DNA from: Burkholderia thailandensis E264
GTDB lineage: Bacteria > Pseudomonadota > Gammaproteobacteria > Burkholderiales > Burkholderiaceae
Direction: 5' to 3'
DNA: 64,000 nucleotides
NCBI RefSeq assembly: GCF_000012365.1
Contig: NC_007651.1
Coordinates: 1,054,001-1,118,000 of the forward strand
Position numbers and translations under genes: made by a program. How positions within the stretch are numbered: position 1 is the first letter of the stretch; each line of letters begins with the position of its first letter. Positions 36,691 to 44,916 of this stretch are shown piece after piece. Under the pieces are notes generated by a model. That model saw nothing but the letters and a program-made list of their open reading frames with translations, was not told the origin of the DNA and searched no databases.

Positions 36691-37866
36691 TCACTTGCTT
36701 AGCGTGCGCATCGCGGATTCGAGGCCCGCGAGCGTGAGCGGGTACATCCGGTCGCCGAGCACGTCGCGGATGATCGCGATCGACTGGCGGTATTCCCATA
36801 GCCGCTCGGGCTCCGGATTGAGCCACGCGTAGTGCGGGAACTGATCGGCGAGACGGCGCAGCCACACGGCGCCCGCCTCGGGATTGTTGTATTCGACCGA
36901 GCCGCCCGGCTGCAGCACCTCGTACGGGCTCATCGTCGCGTCGCCGACGAAGATCAGCTTGTAGTCGGGCGTGAACTTGTGCAGCACGTCCCAGGTGGGC
37001 GTGCGCTCCGCGTGGCGGCGGCGGTTGTTCTTCCACAGATGGTCGTACACGCAGTTGTGGAAGTAGTAGAACTCGAGGTGCTTGAACTCGGCCTTCGCGG
37101 CGGAGAAGAGTTCCTCGGTGCGCTTGATGTGGTCGTCCATCGAGCCGCCGACATCGAGCAGCATCAACACTTTCACGTTGTTGTGGCGCTCGGGCACCAT
37201 CCGCAGATCGAGCCAGCCGGCGTTCGCGGCCGTGCTGCGGATCGTGCCGGGCAAGTCGAGCTCCTCGGCCGCGCCTTCGCGCGCGAAGCGGCGCAGCCGT
37301 CGCAGCGCGATCTTGATGTTGCGCGTGCCGATCTCGACCGAGTCGTCGTAATCGCGATATGCGCGCGCCTCCCACACCTTGACCGCGGTGCGGTTGCCGT
37401 TCGACGGCCCGCCGATCCGGATGCCTTCCGGGTTGTAGCCGCCGTGCCCGAACGGCGACGTGCCGCCCGTGCCGATCCACTTGTTGCCGCCTTCGTGGCG
37501 CGCCTTCTGCTCGTCGAGCAACTGCTTCAGGCGCGCCATCAACGGGTCGAGGCCGCCGAGCGACTGGATCTGCGCCTTTTCCTCGGGCGTGAGCTCGCGC
37601 TGCAGGCGCTTTTCGAGCCAGTCGAGCGGGATGTCGAACGCGTCCGCGGGCAGCGCGGACACGCCGTGGAAGTACGCGCCGAACGCCTTGTCGAACTTGT
37701 CGAAGTACTGCTCGTCCTTCACGAGCGTCATGCGCGCGAGAAAGTAGAACGCGTCGAGCGACGGCTCGATCACCCGCGCCTTCAGCGCCTCGAGCAGCGT
37801 CAGGTATTCCTTGACCGACACCGGCAGCTTCGCCGCGCGCAGCGAATAGAAAAAATCGATCAGCAT
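36691..37866 (-). CDS. VWA domain protein, CoxE-like
   Basis: A 391-residue protein of the CoxE/VWA family. The N-terminal 180 residues are helical (MLIDFFYSLRAAKLPVSVKEYLTLLEAL), and a von Willebrand A domain follows. Its MIDAS reads LLDVGGSMDDH, so the metal motif is DxGGS rather than DxSxS. A Trp/Tyr-rich C-terminus follows. MoxR ATPase plus VWA protein pairs act as chaperones that insert metals or activate enzyme complexes. It lies 212 bases downstream of moxR in the same direction. Confidence 0.87.
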   Translation of the reverse strand: MLIDFFYSLRAAKLPVSVKEYLTLLEALKARVIEPSLDAFYFLARMTLVKDEQYFDKFDKAFGAYFHGVSALPADAFDIPLDWLEKRLQRELTPEEKAQIQSLGGLDPLMARLKQLLDEQKARHEGGNKWIGTGGTSPFGHGGYNPEGIRIGGPSNGNRTAVKVWEARAYRDYDDSVEIGTRNIKIALRRLRRFAREGAAEELDLPGTIRSTAANAGWLDLRMVPERHNNVKVLMLLDVGGSMDDHIKRTEELFSAAKAEFKHLEFYYFHNCVYDHLWKNNRRRHAERTPTWDVLHKFTPDYKLIFVGDATMSPYEVLQPGGSVEYNNPEAGAVWLRRLADQFPHYAWLNPEPERLWEYRQSIAIIRDVLGDRMYPLTLAGLESAMRTLSK

Positions 37867-38078
37867 CGGCGGGCCCTCGCGCCGTCTCGGCGAGCCGCGC
37901 GGCCGAGCGGCGGCGGACCGGCGCGCTGCGCGCCGCCGGCGGGCCGCAGCGCGCCCGCGCAGTGCGCCGAAGCGCGCGGCGAGCGTGCGGCGCGGTACGT
38001 CGCGCGACGATCGCCCGCTCGCATGGCGGCTGGATGGCGGCGGCTCATTTCGCGTGTCTCCTCGCGGCTTGCGTGCGT

Positions 38079-38921
38079 CTAGCGGTTGTGGCGGTTCATG
38101 TAGACGAGCCGCTCGAACAGGCTCACGTCCTGCTCGTTCTTGAGCAGCGCGCCCGCGAGCGGCGGCACGATCTGCTTCTGGTCCTTCGAGCGCAGCGCGT
38201 CGGGCGGGATGTCCTCCGCGAGCAGCAGCTTCAGCCAGTCGAGCAGCTCGGACGTCGACGGCTTCTTCTTCAGCCCCGACACATCGCGCAGCCCGAAGAA
38301 ACTCTCCAGCGCCGCGCGCAGCAGGTCCTGCTTGATGCCCGGATAGTGAACCTCGACGATCTTCTGCATCGTCGACGGATCGGGAAACTGGATGTAGTGG
38401 AAGAAGCAGCGGCGCAGGAACGCGTCGGGCAGTTCCTTCTCGTTGTTCGACGTGATGATGACGAGCGGGCGGTGCCGCGCGCGCACGGTCTCGCGCGTCT
38501 CGTACACGTGGAACTCCATCCGGTCGAGCTCGCGCAGCAGGTCGTTCGGGAATTCGATGTCGGCCTTGTCGATCTCGTCGATGAGCAGCACGCTCGGGCG
38601 CTCGGCCTCGAACGCCTGCCACAGCACGCCCTTCACGATGTAGTTCGCGATGTCCTTCACGCGCTCGTCGCCGAGCTGCGAATCGCGCAGGCGCGACACC
38701 GCGTCGTATTCGTAAAGGCCCTGCTGCGCCTTCGTCGTCGATTTGATGTGCCACTGGAGGAGCGGCATGCCGAGCGCCGCCGCGACTTCCTCGGCGAGCA
38801 TGGTCTTGCCCGTGCCGGGCTCGCCCTTGATGAGGAGCGGGCGCTCGAGCGTGAGCGCGGCGTTGACGGCAAGCTTCAGATCGTCAGTCGCGACGTAGTG
38901 CGAGGAACCTTCGAAACGCAT
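38079..38921 (-). CDS. MoxR-type AAA+ ATPase
   Basis: A 280-residue AAA+ ATPase: Walker A GEPGTGKT (33-40), Walker B VLLIDEIDKAD, sensor 1 IITSNNEKELPDAFLRRC with the arginine-finger region, and a C-terminal lid. It is the partner of the downstream VWA/CoxE protein. MoxR ATPases act on protein complexes to mature or remodel them; the client here is unknown. The start at 38921 gives MRFEGSSHYVATDDL; the gene diverges from the cytochrome genes, which may share its control region. Confidence 0.92.
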   Translation of the reverse strand: MRFEGSSHYVATDDLKLAVNAALTLERPLLIKGEPGTGKTMLAEEVAAALGMPLLQWHIKSTTKAQQGLYEYDAVSRLRDSQLGDERVKDIANYIVKGVLWQAFEAERPSVLLIDEIDKADIEFPNDLLRELDRMEFHVYETRETVRARHRPLVIITSNNEKELPDAFLRRCFFHYIQFPDPSTMQKIVEVHYPGIKQDLLRAALESFFGLRDVSGLKKKPSTSELLDWLKLLLAEDIPPDALRSKDQKQIVPPLAGALLKNEQDVSLFERLVYMNRHNR

Positions 38922-39046
38922 GGCGGCGAGCTTCCGGCGAAAAAACCCAGTATAAGTCAGAAGCGCCGCGGGCTTCGCGCGGCCGGTGTATCGTGCGGGG
39001 CGCATTCGGCGGAGCCGCATGGTGGACGCATTCCCCGGCGACGCGG

Positions 39047-39052
39047 TACAAT
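39047..39052 (+). promoter_or_regulatory. -10 element before the cytochrome c genes
   Basis: TACAAT, preceded by GCGG, about 100 bases before the first cytochrome start. A weak TGGACG -35 lies at 39023-39028. Confidence 0.4.
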
Positions 39053-39153
39053 CTGGCCGTTTTTTTGGCCTGCGTGGCGGCCTCACAAGTAAAACGGCGC
39101 CGGCCGTTGCCTTTGCGGGCGCCAGTTTCCCCTCAAGCTAGGTTACAAGAGCT

Positions 39154-39513
39154 ATGAATAAATTCGGCAAACATGTCGTTGTCGCTGCAGCGCTCGCGGC
39201 GCTCGCCGCCGGCGCGCAGGCGGCCGGTGTGGTCGGCAGCGCGAAGGACGGGGCGAGCAAGGCCGCGATGTGCATCGGCTGTCACGGCATCGACGGCTAC
39301 CGCGTGGCCTACCCGGAGGTCTACCGGGTGCCGCTCCTCGGCGGCCAGAACCAGGTTTATCTCGAGAATGCGCTGAAGGCCTACCGGAAGAAGGATCGCC
39401 ATTTCCCGTCGATGAACGCGATCGCCGAATCGCTGACGGATCAGGACATCGCCGATCTCGCGTCCTACTACGCCGCGCAAAAGCCCGATTCGAAGAACAA
39501 TCCCTACAAGTAA
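39154..39513 (+). CDS. periplasmic c-type cytochrome (class I)
   Basis: A 119-residue secreted protein. Residues 1-23 are a signal peptide (ending GAQAAG). One covalent heme site is CIGCH, and the axial Met is probably in FPSMNAIAESL. It is a class I cytochrome c of the c553/c5 type that carries electrons in the periplasm. A second cytochrome gene follows after 40 bases. Both lack a downstream oxidase here, so their partners are elsewhere. Confidence 0.92.
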   Translation: MNKFGKHVVVAAALAALAAGAQAAGVVGSAKDGASKAAMCIGCHGIDGYRVAYPEVYRVPLLGGQNQVYLENALKAYRKKDRHFPSMNAIAESLTDQDIADLASYYAAQKPDSKNNPYK

Positions 39514-39553
39514 GCTCGCGCTTGCTGACCTCAGCACCGGGATAGGAGCATCC

Positions 39554-39922
39554 ATGAAGAAGCCTCAGACGGCACTCAAGACGGCGGCGGCGCTCGCGCT
39601 CGCAGCCGGCTTCGCGATCGGCACCGCGCATGCGGCGGACGTCGCGAAGGGCAAGGAACTCGTCGAGTCGCACAACTGCGCGGCCTGCCACGGCGCGAAG
39701 CTCGACAATCCGATCAACGCCGAATATCCGCGCCTCGCGGGGCAGCACGCCGACTATCTGGTCTGGGCGATGCGCCAGTATCAGATGGGCCTGACGAATC
39801 CGCTCCTCGGCCGCAACAACGCGATCATGCAGGCGCAGGTGCAGAGCCTGTCCGTCGCCGACATGAAGGACATCGCCGCGTACCTCGAATCGCTGCAAGG
39901 CAGCCTCGTGTTCAAGAAGTAA
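39554..39922 (+). CDS. periplasmic c-type cytochrome (class I)
   Basis: A 122-residue secreted protein with a signal peptide (1-27, ending AHAA), the heme site CAACH, and a probable axial Met in IMQAQVQSLS. It resembles its upstream neighbour in layout (YPRLAGQHADYLVWAMRQYQ), so the two arose by duplication or form a diheme-like pair. A ribosome site (GGGATAGGAG) precedes the ATG. A strong terminator follows 55 bases after the stop, ending the two-gene unit. Confidence 0.92.
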   Translation: MKKPQTALKTAAALALAAGFAIGTAHAADVAKGKELVESHNCAACHGAKLDNPINAEYPRLAGQHADYLVWAMRQYQMGLTNPLLGRNNAIMQAQVQSLSVADMKDIAAYLESLQGSLVFKK

Positions 39923-39977
39923 CGTCCGATACGCCGGCGTCGCGCGCGTTCGCTCGCGCGCGGCGTGCGCCCCGAAG

Positions 39978-40007
39978 AATGCCCCGCTTCGTGCGGGGCA
40001 TTTTTTT
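39978..40007 (+). terminator. terminator of the cytochrome genes
   Basis: A 10-bp stem, AATGCCCCGC (39978-39987) with GCGGGGCATT (39993-40002), a TTCGT loop and a run of seven T. Confidence 0.93.
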
Positions 40008-40375
40008 GTCCGGTGCGCGCGTGGGTTGCAGATCGGTGCGCGATGGCGGGCGAAGAGGTCGCGAGCGCGACGCATGCGCGATGATCGCGGAGCGGCGGGT
40101 GATGCGAGCGACGCGATCGCAGACGTTCGAGCGTTCGCATGACGCGATTGGCGTGCGGTGCTCGCGGTTCGTCGTCCACGGACGAATGCGCGGAGTATGC
40201 CGTGCGGCGGATTCGTTCATCCGGCCGCGGTGCGATGCGTGCGCCGGCGGACCGGGCGGACGCGCGCGGTGAGACGGCATCGGGCGGCGGAACGATGCGA
40301 GCGGGCGACGCGACTTGGCGAGAACGGCGCGCGGAATTCGACGTCGAAGCGAAGCGCCGCCGCGTCAGTGCCGCG
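40008..40375. other. 368-base gap before the DUF1841 gene
   Basis: Convergent flank of the cytochrome and DUF1841 genes. It is less uniform in composition than nearby genes, but no frame looks like protein and no structure stands out. Confidence 0.45.
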
Positions 40376-40810
40376 TCAGCCGCGCGACGCGCGTTGGAGG
40401 ATTCGCTGCAGATAGGCGTCGGAATCGGGCGGCGTGTTCGTGCGCTGCGCTTCCCAGATCGTTTCGCCGAGACACGCCATGATCGCGTGCTGCGCGTCGT
40501 GCGCCGAATCGCAGCGGGCGGCCAGTTTCTCGTGCGCGGCGCGGATGCCGGGCGGCTGGTCGATCGACAATTGCTCGCTGATCGCGAGATGCATCGAAAG
40601 ATGGAGGAACGGATTCGTGCGCCCTTCGTCGGGCGTGTAGTCGTGCGTGGCTGAGCGCTCGGCGTCCTCGAGTTCCGCGTGATATTCGGGATGCTCGACG
40701 ATCCAGTCGGCGGCCATTGCTTCGAGCGGCGTGAGAATCTCGCCCGAGCGCTGCTTGCGCCAGGTGTCGATGAAGAAGCGACGCACGTCGTCGCGGCTCG
40801 GATTGAACAT
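40376..40810 (-). CDS. DUF1841 family protein
   Basis: A 144-residue cytoplasmic protein with the DUF1841 features: MFNPSRDDVRRFFIDTWRK at the start, then HPEYHAELED, NPFLHLSMHLAISEQLS and a C-terminal helix IWEAQRTNTPPDSDAYLQRIL. The family is common in beta- and gammaproteobacteria and has no assigned function. The start at 40810 is the natural N-terminus. Single gene. Confidence 0.88.
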   Translation of the reverse strand: MFNPSRDDVRRFFIDTWRKQRSGEILTPLEAMAADWIVEHPEYHAELEDAERSATHDYTPDEGRTNPFLHLSMHLAISEQLSIDQPPGIRAAHEKLAARCDSAHDAQHAIMACLGETIWEAQRTNTPPDSDAYLQRILQRASRG

Positions 40811-41020
40811 GATGTAAGGCAGGGCGTTTGACGGGCCGCTGCGGCCCGCGAGCGCGTATTTTACGCCGCCCGCGGCAGGGCTGCCGAAAGCGCGCCGACG
40901 CGATGGCGCAACGAAGCGGTGATGCAACGAAGCGGCGCGCGGACAGCCGGGGGCGTGAGGCGTCGGCTTAGGAGCCGCGTGCGCCTGTGCGGGGCCCGCG
41001 CGCGGATGCGTCGGCGCGCG

Positions 41021-41084
41021 GGCATCGTCAGGCGGCGGGCATCGTCAGGCGGCGAGCGTCGTCAGGCGGCGAGCGTCGCCGGCG
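41021..41084 (+). repeat. 17-bp tandem repeat in a 452-base gap
   Basis: The unit GGCATCGTCAGGCGGCG occurs at 41021-41037 and 41038-41054. A variant beginning AGCGTC follows at 41055-41071, then a partial fourth copy to 41084. The gap (40811-41262) between DUF1841 and the EamA gene shows no other feature. Confidence 0.88.
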
Positions 41085-41262
41085 CAATGGCGGCGCGGCG
41101 ATATGCGATGGGCTGCGCGGCGGGCGTGCGGCACGCTCGCCGTTCGACGTGAGATCCGCCACGGCGCGCATCGCGGCTCGCAACGGATTCGGCACAAATA
41201 CCGCTTATGCGGCGATTCGAAGCTCGTTAGAATCGAGCGCTTTCACTACTCGCTTCAGCGCC

Positions 41263-42195
41263 ATGGCTTTCGCCGCCGAAACCTCTTGTGCCGCACGACG
41301 CGGCGCGCTGTACGTCGCGTTGTCGGCAGCCGCGTTCGGCGCGATGGCGATCTTCGGCCGTTACGCCTACGCGGGCGGCGCCGACGTGCTCGGCCTTTTG
41401 ATCGTCCGCTTCTCGATCGCGGGCGCGCTGCTCGTCGCCGTCGCGCGGCGGCGGCGCGTGCGCTGGCCGCGCGGCCGCGCGCTCGCCGCGATCATCGGCA
41501 TGGGCGCGCTCGGCTACGTCGGCCAGTCGCTGTGCTATTTCAGTGCGCTGCAACATGCGCAGGCGAGCCTCGTCGCGCTGCTGCTCTATCTGTATCCGGC
41601 GTTCGTCACGCTGCTCGCCGCCTGGTGGCTCGGCGAGCGGCTCACGCGCGCGAAGGCGGTCGCGCTCGCGCTGTGCGTCGCAGGATCGGCGCTAATGGTG
41701 GGCGGCGGCCGCGGCGAGCCGCTCGGCATCGCGCTCGCGCTCGGCGCGGCGGTCGTCTATTCGCTGTACATCGTCGTCGGCGCGAAGGCGGCGCGCGGCG
41801 TCGATCCGCTCGCGACCGTCGCGATCATTTGTTGCGCCGCGGCCGCGACGCTCGTCGTGCTCGCACTCGCACGCGCGACGGTGTTCGATGCGCCTCCGCA
41901 TTGGCCGCGCGCGGCGTCGGGCTGGGCCGCGCTCGTCGCGATCGCGCTCGTGTCGACCGTCGCCGCCATGCTCGCGTTCTTCGCCGGTCTCGCGCGGCTT
42001 GGCGCGGCGCGCACGTCGATGCTGTCGACACTGGAGCCCGTCGTGACGGTGGCGCTTGCCGCCGCGTTGTTCGGCGAGACGCTGACGCCGCTGCAATGGA
42101 TGGGCGGCGTCGCGATCCTCGTGGCGGTGCTGTGGCTCGTGCGCGCGGGCAGTTCGTCCGACCGCGCGGAGCCGACGACGATCGCGAGCGCGTAA
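41263..42195 (+). CDS. EamA/DMT family transporter
   Basis: A 310-residue membrane protein with ten helices in two EamA repeats (LYVALSAAAFGAMAIFGRYAY at the start; GIALALGAAVVYSLYIVVGAK beginning the second). The helix-end motif STLEPVVTVALAAALFGETLTPLQWMGG is typical. Its substrate is unknown. The ATG at 41263 begins MAFAAETSCAARRGAL; the longer frame upstream spans the tandem repeat and has no coding character. It is a different subgroup from the exporter at 23.7 kb. Confidence 0.87.
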   Translation: MAFAAETSCAARRGALYVALSAAAFGAMAIFGRYAYAGGADVLGLLIVRFSIAGALLVAVARRRRVRWPRGRALAAIIGMGALGYVGQSLCYFSALQHAQASLVALLLYLYPAFVTLLAAWWLGERLTRAKAVALALCVAGSALMVGGGRGEPLGIALALGAAVVYSLYIVVGAKAARGVDPLATVAIICCAAAATLVVLALARATVFDAPPHWPRAASGWAALVAIALVSTVAAMLAFFAGLARLGAARTSMLSTLEPVVTVALAAALFGETLTPLQWMGGVAILVAVLWLVRAGSSSDRAEPTTIASA

Positions 42196-42396
42196 GGCGA
42201 GCGGGCAAGCAGCGAGGGTGTCGGTTTGGATAGGGGCCGCTGAGGCGGCGGGCGGACTTCGCCGATCGGCATGCAGAATGCGAATGCGCGATGAACGTGC
42301 GGCTTCGCGGCAAGCGCCGTTGCGGCCCGGCCGGCCCTCGGATGCCGGCGGCGATTCGTGCCCGCCGCGCACCGCATCGCGGGCGACCCGCTTGCG

Positions 42397-43041
42397 TCAC
42401 TGCATGGGCGCGGGCGTCTTCGGCTTGTACTCGCAAAGCGGCTCGATCGCGCAGTGCCAGCACTCGGGTTTGCGCGCCTTGCACACGTAGCGTCCGTGCA
42501 GGATCAGCCAATGATGCGCATCGTGCAGGAACTCCTTCGGCGTGAACTTCTCGAGCGCCGCTTCGACCGCGCGCACATCCTTGCCGGGCGCGAGTCCCGT
42601 GCGGTTCGCGACGCGGAAGATATGCGTGTCGACGGCGATCGTCGGCTGACCGAATGCGGTGTTCAGCACGACGTTCGCGGTCTTGCGGCCGACACCCGGC
42701 AGGCTCTCGAGCGCTTCACGATCGGCGGGCACTTCGCCGTCGTAACGTTCGAGCAGGAGCTTGCTTGCCGCGACGACGTTCTTCGCCTTCGTCCGAAAGA
42801 GGCCAATCGTCTTGATGTAATCGGCGACGCCTTCCTCGCCGAGCGCGACGATCTTCTTCGGCGTGTTCGCCACCGGGAACATCTTGCGCATCGCCTTGTT
42901 GACCGACACGTCGGTTGCCTGCGCGGACAACATCACCGCGATCAGCAGTTCGAACGGCGTCGTGTATTCGAGCTCGGTCGTCGGATGTGGATTGAGGCTT
43001 TGCAGCGTTTCGAAGATCGCGCGTCGTTTGTTGGCGTTCAT
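42397..43041 (-). CDS. nth: endonuclease III
   Basis: A 214-residue DNA glycosylase/AP lyase that removes oxidised pyrimidines. The helix-hairpin-helix is LPGVGRKTANVVLN with catalytic Lys120, and the catalytic Asp is Asp138 in VDTHIFRV, at the same numbers as in E. coli Nth. The [4Fe-4S] cluster loop is CKARKPECWHCAIEPLC (C-X6-C-X2-C-X5-C). It starts 4 bases after the rsxB stop, so the two are one operon. Confidence 0.97.
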   Translation of the reverse strand: MNANKRRAIFETLQSLNPHPTTELEYTTPFELLIAVMLSAQATDVSVNKAMRKMFPVANTPKKIVALGEEGVADYIKTIGLFRTKAKNVVAASKLLLERYDGEVPADREALESLPGVGRKTANVVLNTAFGQPTIAVDTHIFRVANRTGLAPGKDVRAVEAALEKFTPKEFLHDAHHWLILHGRYVCKARKPECWHCAIEPLCEYKPKTPAPMQ

Positions 43042-43045
43042 GCGG

Positions 43046-43894
43046 TCACGGTTCCGTTTTCGGGGTCGGCGACGTGTCGCTCGCGGGGCGCGCATCGTCT
43101 TCGCGATCGCGCTGCCCGGCGAGACGGCGCCGCCGCGCTTCGGCCGCATCGATCTGCGCCTGCACCGCGGCGCTCACGCCTTCGGTGTTCTTCGGCCCCG
43201 CGCCCTGTGCGGCGAGTTCTTCCTTCTTCTTGCGCGCGCGTTCGAGCGCGGCGGCAATGATCGCGCGCTTCTTCGCTTCCGGATCGTCGGCGGCCGGCGC
43301 CGCGGAGGCGGCTGCGGTGGGCGCAGGGGCGGCCGCGGCGGCGCTTGCGGCGCGGCGCGCCGCCGCCCGCGCCTCGGCCGCCTCGCGTTCGCGCTTCTGG
43401 CGCGCGAGGCGCGCATCGTGCCGCGCGCGCGCGGCGTCGGCCTGCTGTTGCGACCACGCGTCCCAGCCTGTCTGCTCGCCCGTCACAGGTATCATCGCGA
43501 TGCAGTCGACGGGGCACGGCGGCACGCACAGGTCGCAGCCGGTGCAGAGCTCGGCGACGATCGTGTGCATTTGCTTCGGCGCCCCGACGATCGCGTCGAC
43601 GGGGCACGCCTGCATGCACAGTGTGCAGCCGATGCAAAGCTGCTCGTCGATGAGCGCGACGGGGCGCGGGCGTTCGACGCCGTGCTCCGGATTGAGCGGG
43701 ATCACGGGCTTGCCGAGCAGCGTCGCGAGCCGGACGACGCCTTCGGCGCCGCCCGGCGGGCACTGATCGTAGCCTGCGGTGCCGGCGGCGATCGCTTCCG
43801 CGTACGGACGACAGCCTTCGTAGCCGCACTTCGTGCATTGCGTCTGGGGAAGCAGATCTTCGATGCGATCCGCGAGGGTCTTGGAATCGGTCAC
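43046..43894 (-). CDS. rsxB: orphan RnfB/RsxB-type ferredoxin subunit
   Basis: A 282-residue iron-sulfur protein. Residues 20-45 hold the [13 protein letters not shown] cluster motif, followed by CPPGG. Residues 80-140 hold two ferredoxin-like [4Fe-4S] motifs ([32 protein letters not shown]). From residue 150 to the end it is a long Ala/Arg/Glu-rich helical tail, about half the protein. The N-terminal membrane helix of standard RnfB is missing, and the other Rnf/Rsx subunits are absent from the window. In E. coli nth is the last gene of the rsx operon; here only rsxB remains beside it. Confidence 0.9.
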   Translation of the reverse strand: MTDSKTLADRIEDLLPQTQCTKCGYEGCRPYAEAIAAGTAGYDQCPPGGAEGVVRLATLLGKPVIPLNPEHGVERPRPVALIDEQLCIGCTLCMQACPVDAIVGAPKQMHTIVAELCTGCDLCVPPCPVDCIAMIPVTGEQTGWDAWSQQQADAARARHDARLARQKREREAAEARAAARRAASAAAAAPAPTAAASAAPAADDPEAKKRAIIAAALERARKKKEELAAQGAGPKNTEGVSAAVQAQIDAAEARRRRLAGQRDREDDARPASDTSPTPKTEP

Positions 43895-44038
43895 AGTGAC
43901 TACGTGGGCAGGCGCGTGCGCGCGGCGCGGCAGCCGGGCGTTCGAACGCGGCCGGGATATTTCTCGAAACGACGATTATCGCCGATTTTTCGCATTGCGC
44001 TTAACAACGCATGTGCCATAATCAAAACGCTTTTTTGC

Positions 44039-44067
44039 TTGACTATAGCAGGGTGTCCCTTAACGAT
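44039..44067 (+). promoter_or_regulatory. promoter of the TetR gene
   Basis: TTGACT (44039-44044), 16 bases and TAACGAT (44061-44067), about 85 bases before the start codon. Confidence 0.4.
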
Positions 44068-44114
44068 GGCGCGCCCGTTCACGCCGCCGGCGATCGACGC
44101 GGGGCCTGCGGCGC

Positions 44115-44133
44115 GAGCCGGACTACGCGGCTC
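44115..44133. promoter_or_regulatory. inverted repeat before the TetR start
   Basis: GAGCCG-N7-CGGCTC, a perfect 6-bp dyad with a 7-base spacer, 18 bases before the start codon. It is a candidate autoregulatory operator. Confidence 0.4.
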
Positions 44134-44151
44134 ACATAGCAAAACGCCACT

Positions 44152-44784
44152 ATGAATCAGCCAAAAATCAAAAGAGACCCAGAGGGAACCCGGCGCCGGA
44201 TCCTGCTCGCGGCGGCCGAAGAGTTCGCGACAGGGGGGCTGTTCGGTGCGCGAGTCGATCAGATCGCGCGCCGCGCCGAAACCAACGAGCGCATGCTCTA
44301 TTACTACTTCGGCAGCAAGGAGCTGTTGTTCACCGCAGTGCTCGAATATGCGTTTTCCGCGTTGATGGAGGCCGAGCGGACGATCGACCTGGACGGCGTC
44401 GCGCCCGTCGAGGCGATCACGCGGCTCGCGCATTTCGTGTGGGACTATTACCGCGATCATCCCGATCTGCTGCGCCTGCTCAACAACGAGAACCTGCACG
44501 AGGCGCGCTATTTGCAGAAATCGACGCGCATCCGCGAGATGATCTCGCCGATCGTCAAGACGCTCGACGGCGTGCTCGAGCGCGGTCAGAAGGCGGGGCT
44601 CTTTCGCACCGACATCGATCCGCTGCGGTTCTACGTGACGTTATCGGGGCTCGGCTACTACATGGTGTCGAACCGCTTCACGCTCGCCGCGATATTCGGG
44701 CGCGATTTCAGCGTGCAGCAGGAGCGTGCCGAGATGATCAAGATGAACACCGAGTTGCTGCTGGCGTTTCTGTTGAGGCGCTGA
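44152..44784 (+). CDS. TetR family regulator
   Basis: A 210-residue TetR-type repressor. Residues 10-60 form the helix-turn-helix (RRRILLAAAEEFATGGLFGARVDQIARRAETNERMLYYYFGSKEL). The rest is the helical ligand and dimer domain (YRDHPDLLRLLNNENLHEARYL resembles the RutR/NemR-like C-terminal group). It converges on phaZ, whose far side carries a perfect palindrome. Ligand and targets are unknown. Confidence 0.9.
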   Translation: MNQPKIKRDPEGTRRRILLAAAEEFATGGLFGARVDQIARRAETNERMLYYYFGSKELLFTAVLEYAFSALMEAERTIDLDGVAPVEAITRLAHFVWDYYRDHPDLLRLLNNENLHEARYLQKSTRIREMISPIVKTLDGVLERGQKAGLFRTDIDPLRFYVTLSGLGYYMVSNRFTLAAIFGRDFSVQQERAEMIKMNTELLLAFLLRR

Positions 44785-44916
44785 GCGGGCCGGGCGCCCG
44801 GATGCGGCCGAGCGCGGCGCGAAGATGTCGCGCCGCCCCAGAAAATTGCGCGCCGCTCGCGCTCGGTCGCGCGAAGCGGCGCGCTGTCCGGCGGCGCGCG
44901 AGGCGGACGGCGCGCG

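Noticed and set aside
36691..38754. VWA gene extended upstream through the region opposite moxR
   Set aside because: The upstream part overlaps moxR in another frame and is Arg/Ala-rich; the family begins at MLIDFFYSLRA (37866).
41021..41084. CRISPR-like array
   Set aside because: The units are direct and contiguous, 17 bp long, with no spacers and no cas genes nearby.
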